Source: Dyella sp. 2HG41-7 (GTDB taxonomy: Bacteria; Pseudomonadota; Gammaproteobacteria; Xanthomonadales; Rhodanobacteraceae). Taken from it: a stretch of DNA of 64,000 bases. Below are positions 15,819-26,112 of this stretch, in pieces (the stretch's first letter is position 1; each line of letters begins with the position of its first letter). The position numbers and the translations under genes were made by a program. The notes under the pieces were generated by a model that saw only the letters and a list, made by a program, of their open reading frames with translations, was not told the origin of the DNA and ran no database searches. The stretch spans positions 2,294,001-2,358,000 of the forward strand of contig NZ_JAJEJV010000004.1 of assembly GCF_021390675.1 (NCBI RefSeq). Reading direction: 5' to 3'.

Positions 15819-17489
15819 TTAGAGCTGGGCTTGCTCCAACATTTTTTTGGCGTGCGCACGCGTTTCGCGCGTAATTTCAACGCCACCAAGCATGCGCGCC
15901 AATTCATCGCGCCGCCCTTCGGTGTTCAAGGTCTCGATACGCGTTTGCGTGGACGCGCCGTCGCTATGTTTGCTGACGCGCAGATGCGCATGGCCCTGCG
16001 CCGCGACCTGCGGCAAATGCGTCACGCACAACACTTGGCAACGCGAGCCAAGCGCGCGCAATTTCTGACCGACCACTTCGGCGACCGCGCCGCCGATGCC
16101 AGTGTCCACTTCGTCGAACACCATGCAGCCGATGGTGTCTTTACCGAGCGTTGCCACTTCGATGGCGAGGCTGATGCGCGCCAGTTCACCACCGGAGGCG
16201 ACTTTGCGCAGGGCGCGCGGCGGTTGTCCGGGGTTGGCGCTGACCAGCAATTCGCAACGCTCGCGACCTTGCGGGTCGGGTTCATTGTTGTCGGAGTGTT
16301 CCAGCGTAACTTGCAACACGCCGCCGGCCATACCGAGTTCGGACATCAGCGCGCTAACTTCTTTGCCCAGTCGCTTGGCGGCAATTTGTCTCGCCTTGCT
16401 CAAATCTTCCGCGGCTTTGTCGTAGTCGCGTTGCAGTTGCGCGCGCTGAGTGCCAAGGCGTTCGAGCGCGTCGCCGGCGTTTTCCAACTCCGTCAGTTCG
16501 GCCTGCAGCGCGATGCGTTTGTCGTCGAGTTCGGCCGCGGGCAGGCGATGTTTGCGCGACAGTTCGTGCAGGCGCGTCAGGTGCGCGTCCACTTCGGCGT
16601 AGCGCTCAGGGTCGAGGTCGACATCTTGCGCATAGCGGCCGAGGCTGTCGGCGGCTTCGTTGAGTTGGATCTGCGCGTTGTCGAGCAGTTCGAGCATTGG
16701 CGCAAGGCGATCGTCCAGTGCGGCAAGGCGGCCCAATTCAGCATGGGCGCGGCCAAGCGAGGAGCGCAGCGCAAATTCGCTGTCGCCATCGAGCAGATCG
16801 ACGACGTTGGTGATGCCTTCCGTCAGCTTGCTCGCGTTCGCCAAACGCTTATGGCTGTTTTCCAGATCCGCCAGCTCGGCAGCGGGCAGCGCCCATTTTT
16901 CGAGTTCGGTCAGTTCGTGCCGCAGCAATTCGAGGCGGTGTTCGCGATCGTCGCCGCCGCTCAGTTTGCGGATGCGCGCGCCAAGCTCGCGCCATTGCTG
17001 GGCGAGATCGCGCACCTGCGCCACGCGCGCTTCGTTTTCGGCGTAGGCATCGAGCAGGTTCATTTGATGACTGCGTTCGAGCAGTGCTTGATGCTCGTGC
17101 TGGCCGTGAATTTCAACCAGCAATGCGGCCAATTCGCCCATCTGGCCGATGGTGGCGGGGCGTCCGTTGATCCAGGCGCGCGAGCTGCCTTCGGCGCGAA
17201 TCACGCGGCGGAGCTGGCAGGCGCCGTCTTCGTCCAGTTCCTCGCGCTTCAGCCAGTCGTGCGCCTCGGGCAGGTCGGTGAGATCGAACTCGGCGGTCAG
17301 CTCGGCGCGATCGCTGCCGGCGCGCACGATGCTGCTGTCGGCGCGTGAGCCGGCCAAAAGCATCAGGGCATCTACTAGCAAGGATTTGCCGGCGCCGGTT
17401 TCCCCGCTGACCACGGTCAAACCCGGGCCGAAGGTGATGTCGGCTTCTTCAACGACGGCGAGATGGCGGACGTAGAGGGAGGTGAGCAT
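15819..17489 (-). CDS. recN: DNA repair protein RecN
   Basis: A 556-residue SMC-like ATPase for recombinational repair of double-strand breaks. The N-terminal Walker A is GETGAGKS, after the opening MLTSLYVRHLAVVEEADITF. Long coiled-coil arms occupy the middle (about 155-370). The C-terminal half carries the ABC signature (SGGELARISLAIEV), Walker B (CMVFDEVDTGIGG) and the final CVTHLPQVAAQGH. Length and all motifs are normal. It is placed back to back with hrcA, as in related genomes. Confidence 0.97.
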   Translation of the reverse strand: MLTSLYVRHLAVVEEADITFGPGLTVVSGETGAGKSLLVDALMLLAGSRADSSIVRAGSDRAELTAEFDLTDLPEAHDWLKREELDEDGACQLRRVIRAEGSSRAWINGRPATIGQMGELAALLVEIHGQHEHQALLERSHQMNLLDAYAENEARVAQVRDLAQQWRELGARIRKLSGGDDREHRLELLRHELTELEKWALPAAELADLENSHKRLANASKLTEGITNVVDLLDGDSEFALRSSLGRAHAELGRLAALDDRLAPMLELLDNAQIQLNEAADSLGRYAQDVDLDPERYAEVDAHLTRLHELSRKHRLPAAELDDKRIALQAELTELENAGDALERLGTQRAQLQRDYDKAAEDLSKARQIAAKRLGKEVSALMSELGMAGGVLQVTLEHSDNNEPDPQGRERCELLVSANPGQPPRALRKVASGGELARISLAIEVATLGKDTIGCMVFDEVDTGIGGAVAEVVGQKLRALGSRCQVLCVTHLPQVAAQGHAHLRVSKHSDGASTQTRIETLNTEGRRDELARMLGGVEITRETRAHAKKMLEQAQL

Positions 17490-17594
17490 GGGGCGGCGTG
17501 TTGGTGATCGGCGCGATTGTAAAGGGGAATAGGGAACATTTGGCTTGCCGCGAAGCGGGCGTTCCCAGGTCCCCGTTCCCGTTGTTACGGCTTT

Positions 17595-17623
17595 CTTGCA
17601 TTCTCGCCCGGCAAACCTTATTT
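17595..17623 (+). promoter_or_regulatory. weak sigma-32-like promoter upstream of hrcA
   Basis: CTTGCA (17595-17600) is followed after 15 bases by CCTTATTT (17616-17623), compared with the heat-shock consensus CTTGAA and CCCCATNT. The match is partial, and position about 30 bases before hrcA is suitable. No CIRCE inverted repeat is visible here. Confidence 0.35.
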
Positions 17624-17652
17624 CTTAGCTGTCTCACGGATTGCCACAGCGC

Positions 17653-18708
17653 ATGAACCGCCACCCTGGTCAAGAACTCGATATTCGCGCACGACGTCTG
17701 CTGCGCACCTTGATCGCGCAGTATTTGGCGGACGGCGAACCTGTGGGCTCGCGCACCTTGGCGCGGTCGTCAGGGCTGGACGTGAGTCCGGCCACCATCC
17801 GCAACATCATGTCCGACCTGGAAGACGCCGGCTTGATCGCGTCGCCGCATACCTCGGCCGGGCGTATTCCCACGCCGCGCGGTTTGCGACTGTTCGTCGA
17901 CAGCCTGATCGAACTGCAACCGCTGCCGCGCGACGAGATGGTGCGCTTGCAGCGCGAGCTGCCGCCCGGTCCGACGACGGCGCGCGATCTGGTGGGCAAT
18001 GCATCGATGCTGCTTTCGGCGATGACCCATTTCGCCGGCGTGGTGACCGTGCCCAGGCAAACGGACTTCCCGCTGCGCCATATCGATTTCGTGCCGCTGC
18101 CCGATGCGCGCATCCTGGTGATTCTGGTGTTCTCGGACAATCAGGTGCAGAACCGCGTCATCCAGCTCTCCAAGCCGTTGGATGTGCGGGAGCTGGAGCA
18201 GGCGGCCAACTACATCAACGAACATTTTGTCGGCCTGCGCGTCGACGAAATCCGCGCGCGTTTGCTGCGCGAATTGCGCGAGGCGAGCAGCGAATTGCAT
18301 CAGATGCTGGCTCAGGCGGTGGAGCTGGCGGCATCCTCGTTCGCGCCGCAAGACGAAGACGTGCTGGTCAGCGGCCAGACCAACCTGATGGCGTACGCCG
18401 AGCTCGCGAATCTGGATCGCCTGCGCGAGCTGTTCGACGCTTTTCAAAAGAAGAACGAGCTGCTGCAATTGATGGAGACCTGCGCCAAAGCGCAGGGCGT
18501 GCGGTTGTTTATCGGCGAGGAATCGGGTTTCGCCGCCCTCGACGGTTGCAGCGTGGTCACCGCGAGCTATGGCGCGCAGGGGCGGCTGTTGGGGGCGGTT
18601 GGTGTGATCGGTCCAACCCGAATGGCGTATGAGCGTGTGATCCCCGTGGTGCAGGCTACGGCGGCTTTGCTCAGCGACGCCTTGAATCGCGCCGCCAAGA
18701 CCTCATAA
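17653..18708 (+). CDS. hrcA: heat-inducible transcription repressor HrcA
   Basis: A 351-residue repressor that binds CIRCE operators and is activated by GroEL. The N-terminal winged helix is clear (RARRLLRTLIAQYLADGEPVG, GLDVSPATIRNIMSDLEDAG, TSAGRIPTPRGLR). The C-terminal GAF-like domain includes GEESGFAALDGCSVV and GVIGPTRMAYERVIPVV. The ATG at 17653 is chosen over the TTG at 17641. It heads the hrcA-grpE-dnaK cluster. No CIRCE sequence is visible before hrcA, grpE or dnaK, so its target is probably elsewhere (groESL). Confidence 0.96.
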   Translation: MNRHPGQELDIRARRLLRTLIAQYLADGEPVGSRTLARSSGLDVSPATIRNIMSDLEDAGLIASPHTSAGRIPTPRGLRLFVDSLIELQPLPRDEMVRLQRELPPGPTTARDLVGNASMLLSAMTHFAGVVTVPRQTDFPLRHIDFVPLPDARILVILVFSDNQVQNRVIQLSKPLDVRELEQAANYINEHFVGLRVDEIRARLLRELREASSELHQMLAQAVELAASSFAPQDEDVLVSGQTNLMAYAELANLDRLRELFDAFQKKNELLQLMETCAKAQGVRLFIGEESGFAALDGCSVVTASYGAQGRLLGAVGVIGPTRMAYERVIPVVQATAALLSDALNRAAKTS

Positions 18709-18790
18709 ATCGCTCGGGAGGCGGGAAATCCGCGTTATATTTGACGGTCGGCAGCACATGCCGGCCCTAGACGATGTTTGGAGTTATTTC

Positions 18791-19327
18791 ATGCACACCA
18801 GCGATTCGCAGTCGCCGAACGCGACGCCCGAAGCGGGCGCACAGAACCCTGCGCTCGATGCGCAGCTTGAGGCCCTGAAAACCAAGGTCGCCGAGCTGGA
18901 AACGAGCAACAACGAACTGCGCGAAACCGTGCTGCGTGAAAAGGCCGAGCTGGAAAACCAGCGCCGTCGTCTGCATCGCGATCTGGAGCAGGCGCGCCGC
19001 TTCGCCAACGAAAAACTGCTGAACGATCTGCTGCCCATCTATGACGGCCTCGAGCGCGGCCTGGCGGTGGAAAGCGGCGACTTGTCGGCGGTGCGTGAAG
19101 GCTTGAACCTTACGCTGAAAGAGCTGCTGCGCATTGCCGGCAACAATGGTCTGGTGCAGGTCGATCCCGTTGATCAGCCGCTCGATCCCGAGCGCCATCA
19201 TGCCGTGAGCATGGTGGAAGCGCCCGGCAAAGCTCCCGGCACCGTCGTGACGGTGCTGCAAAAGGGCTATGTACTCAATGATCGTTTGCTGCGCCCGGCT
19301 CTCGTGACCGTCGCCAAGGACGACTGA
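18791..19327 (+). CDS. grpE: GrpE nucleotide-exchange factor
   Basis: A 178-residue DnaK co-chaperone that releases ADP. The N-terminal tail is disordered, followed by a long coiled coil (residues 25-80: LEALKTKVAELETSNNEL) and the beta-wing domain with HHAVSMVEAP, GTVVTVLQKGYVLNDRLLRP and ALVTVAK. The ATG at 18791 is preceded by GGAG at the right distance; an in-frame ATG at 18758 is less likely. It lies between hrcA and dnaK, with 119 bases before dnaK. Confidence 0.97.
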   Translation: MHTSDSQSPNATPEAGAQNPALDAQLEALKTKVAELETSNNELRETVLREKAELENQRRRLHRDLEQARRFANEKLLNDLLPIYDGLERGLAVESGDLSAVREGLNLTLKELLRIAGNNGLVQVDPVDQPLDPERHHAVSMVEAPGKAPGTVVTVLQKGYVLNDRLLRPALVTVAKDD

Positions 19328-19367
19328 ACGGCGCCTGTAATTTCAGTACTGCAGGGTTCAACTGGTA

Positions 19368-19395
19368 TTGAACACCTTTTACACGAACCCCATCT
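19368..19395 (+). promoter_or_regulatory. sigma-32 (heat-shock) promoter of dnaK
   Basis: TTGAAC (19368-19373), 14 bases, then CCCCATCT (19388-19395). The -10 element matches the sigma-32 consensus CCCCATNT exactly, and the spacing is typical. It lies about 50 bases before the dnaK start, so dnaK has its own heat-shock promoter in addition to any read-through from hrcA-grpE. Confidence 0.75.
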
Positions 19396-19446
19396 GACAA
19401 CCATTCGCGGCCAGGGAGCCGCACACGAGATTCCGGAGCACACATC

Positions 19447-21378
<1,932 letters not shown>

Positions 21379-21396
21379 TAAACCAAGCAGTATGAA

Positions 21397-21430
21397 GACG
21401 AGCGCCTTATCCAAGGCGCTCGTCGTTTTT
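21397..21430 (+). terminator. rho-independent terminator after dnaK
   Basis: GACGAGCGCCTT (21397-21408) pairs with AAGGCGCTCGTC (21413-21424) around ATCC, followed by GTTTTT. It is a strong 12-bp stem just after the dnaK stop. Confidence 0.92.
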
Positions 21431-21443
21431 AGGAGGGGAGGCG

Positions 21444-22022
21444 ATGGAAAAGGGGCGGCTCGAAGCCTTCAGTGATGGCGTGTTGGCCATCATCATTACC
21501 ATCATGGTGCTGGAACTGAAGGTGCCGCACGGTGACAGCTGGGACGTCTTGATTCCGCAGTGGCCAGTGTTCGTGAGCTACGTGATGAGTTTCGTTTACG
21601 TAGGCATTTACTGGAACAACCACCATCACTTCCTGCATGCCGCCGAGAAAGTGAACGGCAGCGTGCTTTGGGCCAATCTCCATTTGCTGTTCTGGTTGTC
21701 GCTGACGCCGGTCACCACCGGCTGGATGGGCGAAAATCACTTCGCGCAGCTTCCTGTGGCGGTCTACGGCTTTGTATTATTGATGAGCGCCGTCGCCTGG
21801 GCGCCGTTTCAAGCCAGTCTCATCGGCGCTAACGGCGGAGAATCCTCATTGCTGGCGCAAGCGGTGGGCGGCGACTGGAAAGGCAAGGTCGCCATCGCCA
21901 TATACCTGATTGGCATCGTGCTGGCGTTCGTGGCGCCGTGGGTGTCGTGTGTTCTTTACGCCACGGTGGCAGCGATCTGGTTCATTCCCGATCGGCGCAT
22001 CGAATCGCGGATCTTGAAATGA
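21444..22022 (+). CDS. TMEM175-family (DUF1211) putative potassium channel
   Basis: A 192-residue membrane protein with about six helices. It carries the family signature [17 protein letters not shown] at residues 9-25 and a later [10 protein letters not shown] motif. Bacterial TMEM175 proteins are leak-type K+ channels in which the FSD motif helix lines the pore and which assemble as tetramers. It begins 13 bases after the T-run of the dnaK terminator, with GGAGG upstream. Its TGA overlaps the dnaJ start (ATGA), so it is translationally coupled to dnaJ. A channel gene in this position is unusual for the dnaK-dnaJ locus. Confidence 0.88.
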   Translation: MEKGRLEAFSDGVLAIIITIMVLELKVPHGDSWDVLIPQWPVFVSYVMSFVYVGIYWNNHHHFLHAAEKVNGSVLWANLHLLFWLSLTPVTTGWMGENHFAQLPVAVYGFVLLMSAVAWAPFQASLIGANGGESSLLAQAVGGDWKGKVAIAIYLIGIVLAFVAPWVSCVLYATVAAIWFIPDRRIESRILK

Positions 22023-23134
22023 GCAAGCGTGACTATTACGAAATTCTAGGTGTCGATCGATCGATCGGCGATGCGGAACTGAAAAAATCGTTCCGCCGGT
22101 TGGCGATGAAATATCACCCCGACCGCTGCCCCGACGATCCGCACGCGCAAGAAAAATTCAAAGAGGCCAAAGAGGCCTACGAAGTGCTTTCCGATCCGGA
22201 AAAGCGCTCGATGTACGACCAGTACGGCCACGCCGCGTTCGAAGGTGGCATGGGCGGTCGCGGCGGCGCCGGCTTCGGCGATATGGGCGATATTTTCGGC
22301 GACATCTTCGGCGATATTTTCGGCGGCGGTGGACGCGCGCGTCAGCGGCGCGGCGCGGATTTGCGCTACATCATGGAACTGGATCTCGAAGAAGCCGTGT
22401 TTGGCGTCGAGAGGAAGTTCGATATCCCCACGCAAGTCAATTGCCATCACTGCAACGGTAGCGGTTCCGAAGACGGCAAAACGGTGACATGCAAAACCTG
22501 CAATGGGCACGGTCGTGTGCGCATGCAGAACGGCATTTTCTCGATTCAGCAGGCGTGCCCGCATTGCGCCGGTAGCGGCCGCGCGATCGAAAAGCCGTGC
22601 AAGCGCTGCCACGGCGACGGACGTCTGGAAGAAACGCGCACGCTGTCCGTGCGCATTCCGGCGGGTGTCGACAACGGTGATCGCATTCGTCTCACCGGGC
22701 AGGGTGAGGCCGGTCCCGCTGGTTCCGAATCCGGCGATCTGTACGTGGAAGTGCGCGTGCGCGAACATGCCATCTTTCAACGCGACGGCAACAATCTCTA
22801 TTGCGAAGTGCCAATTCGTTTTTCGCAGGCCGCACTTGGCGCCGAATTGCAGGTGCCGACGCTGGAAGGCGAAGTGGGCATCACCATTCCGGCCGAGACG
22901 CAAACCGGCCAGCAATTCACGCTGCGCGGGCGCGGCGTGAAATCCGTGCGCGGCGGCCGCACCGGCGATCTGATTTGCCGCGTGATGGTGGAAACGCCGG
23001 TTCGCCTCACACGCGAACAACGCGACTTGCTCGAAAAACTCGAAGCCACCTTCAGCGATGACGATCAGCACACACCGCGCGCCAAGACCTGGGCGGATGG
23101 TCTGAAGCAGTTCTGGTCGCGCGTGACTTCGTAA
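22019..23134 (+). CDS. dnaJ: Hsp40 co-chaperone DnaJ
   Basis: A 371-residue co-chaperone that stimulates DnaK. The J domain has HPD at residues 33-35 ([10 protein letters not shown]). A Gly/Phe-rich linker follows ([20 protein letters not shown]), then the zinc domain with four CxxCxGxG repeats ([32 protein letters not shown]) and the C-terminal substrate domains. The start [12 protein letters not shown] at 22019 overlaps the stop of the TMEM175 gene; the longer frame from 21938 is spurious. Length and zinc ligands are complete. Confidence 0.98.
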   Translation: MSKRDYYEILGVDRSIGDAELKKSFRRLAMKYHPDRCPDDPHAQEKFKEAKEAYEVLSDPEKRSMYDQYGHAAFEGGMGGRGGAGFGDMGDIFGDIFGDIFGGGGRARQRRGADLRYIMELDLEEAVFGVERKFDIPTQVNCHHCNGSGSEDGKTVTCKTCNGHGRVRMQNGIFSIQQACPHCAGSGRAIEKPCKRCHGDGRLEETRTLSVRIPAGVDNGDRIRLTGQGEAGPAGSESGDLYVEVRVREHAIFQRDGNNLYCEVPIRFSQAALGAELQVPTLEGEVGITIPAETQTGQQFTLRGRGVKSVRGGRTGDLICRVMVETPVRLTREQRDLLEKLEATFSDDDQHTPRAKTWADGLKQFWSRVTS

Positions 23135-23151
23135 GCTAACGTCTGTGCAAT

Positions 23152-23181
23152 GGCTTCGTTCCTCGATCGAAGAACGAAGCC
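23152..23181. repeat. inverted repeat between dnaJ and dapB
   Basis: GGCTTCGTTC (23152-23161) pairs perfectly with GAACGAAGCC (23172-23181) around a 10-base loop. There is no T-run. It may be a weak terminator or processing site between dnaJ and dapB. Confidence 0.45.
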
Positions 23182-23206
23182 GGCATGAAACGAAAGGGAT
23201 ACCCGC

Positions 23207-24007
23207 ATGACGCAAGCCATTCGCGTTGCCATCAATGGCGCCTCCGGTCGTATGGGCCGGGCGCTGCTCGCGCTGTTGCGAGAAGATCGGCGTTTCGCAT
23301 TGACGCGCGCCGTGGTCGCCGAAGGTTCGGAGCAAGATGGTGCGTCGGTGTTCGGCGGTCTTTCTTATACGCACAACTGGGAAGGCGCGTTGGCGACGGA
23401 CGTCGTGATCGACTTCAGCGGCCCGGATGGACTGGCTTCCGCGTTGACGTACTGCATCGCGAACAAGGTTGCGCTGGTAACGGGCACCACCGGCATCGAA
23501 TCATCGTTGGAAGCGCAAGTCGCTGCAGCCAGCAAGCAAATACCAGTGCTGCAAGCCGCCAATTTCAGCCTTGGCGTGGCAGTGTTGACGCGGTTGCTGC
23601 GCGAAGCCGCTGCCGCATTGCCGAATTGGGATCTGGAAATTATCGAATCGCACCACAACCGCAAAGAAGACGCGCCGTCCGGCACTGCGCTGGCGTTGGG
23701 GCATGCAGCAGCTGATGCACGTGGCACGACGTTGGCGAAAGACGGCGTGTATGTGCGCGAAGGCAGACCCGGTGCGCGGCGTGAAGGCACGATCGGTTTT
23801 GCCGTCGTGCGTGGCGGCGATGTCGTGGGCGAACACACGGCGTTGGTGCTGGGTCAAGGCGAGCGCGTCGAACTGAGCCATCGCGCCACGGATCGATCCA
23901 TTTTTGCGCGCGGCGCGCTCGAAGCCGCCGCATGGCTGGCAGGCCGCAAGCCCGGTGCTTACAGCATCGACGATATGTTGCAGGATCGCGGCCGCAAGCC
24001 CGGATAA
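23207..24007 (+). CDS. dapB: 4-hydroxy-tetrahydrodipicolinate reductase
   Basis: A 266-residue NAD(P)H-dependent enzyme of lysine and diaminopimelate synthesis, reducing 4-hydroxy-tetrahydrodipicolinate. The Rossmann motif is NGASGRMGRALL near the N-terminus. The catalytic and substrate motif is ESHHNRKEDAPSGTAL, with GTTGI and ANFSLGV also present. It is followed by the manganese riboswitch and exchanger, then on the opposite strand by unrelated genes. The dapB-carA-carB-greA order of related genomes is here interrupted by three inserted genes. Confidence 0.97.
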   Translation: MTQAIRVAINGASGRMGRALLALLREDRRFALTRAVVAEGSEQDGASVFGGLSYTHNWEGALATDVVIDFSGPDGLASALTYCIANKVALVTGTTGIESSLEAQVAAASKQIPVLQAANFSLGVAVLTRLLREAAAALPNWDLEIIESHHNRKEDAPSGTALALGHAAADARGTTLAKDGVYVREGRPGARREGTIGFAVVRGGDVVGEHTALVLGQGERVELSHRATDRSIFARGALEAAAWLAGRKPGAYSIDDMLQDRGRKPG

Positions 24008-24050
24008 AGCGAAGGGCGGTTGTCCGCAACCTGCTGAGCTTGTAGCATCC

Positions 24051-24180
24051 GAAACGTTGTCATTGGGGAGTAGCCATCTTCGTCGTGTCGAGCCGTCATG
24101 GCTCCATGCATCGAGGAATTCGCGTCAACATACTTGAAGCCTTCGCGCTTCATGGCGCGGATAGTTATCGCAACGTTCTG
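24051..24180 (+). promoter_or_regulatory. yybP-ykoY (Mn2+) riboswitch
   Basis: The conserved L1 and L3 loop sequences of the manganese riboswitch are both visible: TTGGGGAGTAGCC (24063-24075) and GTCAACATACTTG (24124-24136). The outer helix P1 is formed by AACGTTG (24053-24059) and CAACGTT (24171-24177). Members sense Mn2+ through these two juxtaposed loops and usually turn on Mn2+ export genes when Mn2+ is high. It lies directly upstream of the CaCA-type exchanger. The 69-codon frame that spans it (24085-24294) is not a gene. Confidence 0.9.
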
Positions 24181-24225
24181 ATTGCGATGATCCGGCGAGA
24201 CCTTTGGCCACGACGCGCTTACCCA

Positions 24226-24278
24226 GGCCGGGCGAGCCGCGTACGTGCGCCATTGGTTTTCGCTTGCCCGGCCCGGAA
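24226..24278 (+). promoter_or_regulatory. expression-platform hairpin next to the exchanger RBS
   Basis: GGCCGGGCGAGC (24226-24237) pairs with GCTTGCCCGGCC (24262-24273) through 12 pairs including one G-U. It ends one base before the ribosome-binding GGAA (24275-24278) of the exchanger. No T-run follows, so control of translation rather than termination is more likely. This is inferred from position. Confidence 0.55.
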
Positions 24279-24284
24279 TCGCCC

Positions 24285-25286
24285 ATGCTTATGACAGCAC
24301 TGTTGTTTCTGCTCTCCGCCGCAGCGATCTATGCGGCCTGCGAGTATTTCGTCAACAGCATCGAATGGCTGGGTAAAAAGCTCAATCTCGGCGAGACCGC
24401 CACCGGCACGGTACTAGCCGCGTTCGGCACGGCATTGCCCGAAAGCGCGGTGACGTTCGTGGCTGTGATGATGGGGCGCACCGCGGATGTGCGCGACATC
24501 GGCGTCGGTGCGGCCATGGGCGGTCCGTTGGTGTTGGCGACGATCGCTTACGCCGTGGTGGGCATCGCGCTGTGGTGCCATCGACATCGCCTGCGTCGCG
24601 CCGATGGACGCGTGCAAGTCGACGACGCACGATTGGCGCGCGATCAAGCGTGGTTTCTTTCCATCTTCGTAGTGAAGTGCGCGCTTGGCTTGATCGCTTT
24701 CGCGTTCAAGCCATGGTTAGGTGTGTTGTTTTTGCTCGCCTATGCGATCTACGTCTGGCGCGAACTGAAAGTCGAAGGTGATGCTGCAGATCACGAAGAC
24801 CTCGAACCGCTGAAATTTCAACCACGATCTGCGACGCCTTCGATGTTGGCGGTCTCGTTGCAGGCGGCGCTGTCTCTAACCGTGATCGCCGTTGCTTCGC
24901 ATATTTTTGTTTCGCAGATCGAGGCCGTCGGGTTGGCCATGCATCTGCCACCGCATTTCGTCGCCTTGATTTTGAGCCCCGTCGCCACCGAATTGCCGGA
25001 AACCATGAATGCACTGATCTGGGTGCGTCAGGGCAAGGAGCGTCTGGCGTTAGCCAATATCTCCGGCGCAATGATGATTCAAGCGACCGTGCCCAGCGCA
25101 TTGGCGATCTTCGCAACACCGTGGTTGTTCGATTCCACGCTGGTTGTTTCCGGCGTGATGACGATGCTTGCCATCGTTTATTTGTGGCGTTTGTTCCGAC
25201 GCGGCCGCGTCGATGGCCGTGCGTTGATTCCGGTGGGATTGTTCTATGTGGCGTTTGCTGTGTACGCAGCTTGGCGGTTTATATGA
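24285..25286 (+). CDS. CaCA-type sodium/calcium-exchanger-like cation antiporter, probable Mn2+ exporter
   Basis: A 333-residue membrane protein of the Ca2+/cation antiporter superfamily, with about ten helices in two inverted halves. The two alpha-repeats are visible: FGTALPESAVTFVAV with GAAMGGP near residues 45-80, and SPVATELPETMNAL with ANISGAMM near 230-260. The acidic ExxxT/N-type residues of both repeats are present. Family members exchange Ca2+ or other cations for H+ or Na+. The riboswitch upstream senses Mn2+, so export of Mn2+ is the best inference. The ATG at 24285 is taken because GGAA precedes it; ATG 24291 is also possible. Confidence 0.85.
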   Translation: MLMTALLFLLSAAAIYAACEYFVNSIEWLGKKLNLGETATGTVLAAFGTALPESAVTFVAVMMGRTADVRDIGVGAAMGGPLVLATIAYAVVGIALWCHRHRLRRADGRVQVDDARLARDQAWFLSIFVVKCALGLIAFAFKPWLGVLFLLAYAIYVWRELKVEGDAADHEDLEPLKFQPRSATPSMLAVSLQAALSLTVIAVASHIFVSQIEAVGLAMHLPPHFVALILSPVATELPETMNALIWVRQGKERLALANISGAMMIQATVPSALAIFATPWLFDSTLVVSGVMTMLAIVYLWRLFRRGRVDGRALIPVGLFYVAFAVYAAWRFI

Positions 25287-25291
25287 GCGTT

Positions 25292-26047
25292 TTAGGACTC
25301 GCCCAGACGCGATAGTTCAAGCCGAGCGGCTTTCAGCCACGCTTGTTCCTTGCGGCGATAGTAGCGGGGCATCAGTTCGGCGCGACGGAGTTGATTTTGA
25401 AATACGCTGCGCGCTTCTGCGCGACGCTCGCTACGGCCGAGCAGGCTGCCATAGCGGAAGCGGCCTTCTTCGCCCGGATAGCTGTCCGCCAGCACTTCGT
25501 ACTTCTCGAGCGCAGCTTCGGTCTCGCCAAGTTCTTCGAGGCAACGCGCATAGAGCAATTGCATATCGTTCGATCGGTAGTTCGGGTTGGCCTTGATAAG
25601 CGCATCAAGCGTCGCGCGCGCATCGGCATAGTTTTCATTGCCGACTTGCGCCTGAGCCAGCCCCTCCATGAAATGTGGATCGGTGGCGTACATGCTGCCG
25701 CTCAACAGGTCCTGATAGAGCTCTTGCGCGTTGACATAGTCGCCTTGTTGCAGGCATTCCTCTGCTAGATGCCGGCGGTTGTCCACCGTATTGCTGAGTT
25801 CAAGCTGCCGCTGTAGTTCGCGCCGACGCCGTTGCGGATCGATCATGTTGGTCGCTTTGCTCGCGGCGTTGCGGCCGCGCGGATCGTGACGCAGATCGGG
25901 GATGATCGCGATCACCGTATAAACCAGCACGGCCAAATAGGAGCCGATAAGTATCAGCCAAATCCAATACAGCGGACGCCCACTGCGAATCACATGGATA
26001 GCGCAGGCCACTTGGAGGGTCAGCGACAGCAGGAACACGAAAGACAT
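25292..26047 (-). CDS. TPR-repeat membrane protein
   Basis: A 251-residue protein with two N-terminal membrane helices (about 1-20 and 27-48: WIWLILIGSYLAVLVYTVIAI). Its cytoplasmic or periplasmic region contains three or four tetratricopeptide-like units (GDYVNAQELYQDLL, NYADARATLDALI, GETEAALEKYEVL, RRAEARSVFQNQL). The overall layout recalls PLDc_N-like membrane anchors joined to TPR scaffolds, but I know no specific function. Its 3' end is five bases from the convergent exchanger gene. Confidence 0.7.
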   Translation of the reverse strand: MSFVFLLSLTLQVACAIHVIRSGRPLYWIWLILIGSYLAVLVYTVIAIIPDLRHDPRGRNAASKATNMIDPQRRRRELQRQLELSNTVDNRRHLAEECLQQGDYVNAQELYQDLLSGSMYATDPHFMEGLAQAQVGNENYADARATLDALIKANPNYRSNDMQLLYARCLEELGETEAALEKYEVLADSYPGEEGRFRYGSLLGRSERRAEARSVFQNQLRRAELMPRYYRRKEQAWLKAARLELSRLGES

Positions 26048-26112
26048 GGCTTCCCCCGAAGCGATTCAAGTGTTCGATATTACGGCATGGCTGGGATTTA
26101 GACGTTTACGCC

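Noticed and set aside
17490-19446. CIRCE operator for HrcA
   Set aside because: No inverted TTAGCACTC/GAGTGCTAA pair was found before hrcA, grpE or dnaK.
24085-24294. 69-codon open frame after dapB
   Set aside because: It lies across the conserved riboswitch loops and the expression-platform hairpin, has no ribosome-binding site and reads as Arg-rich chance sequence.
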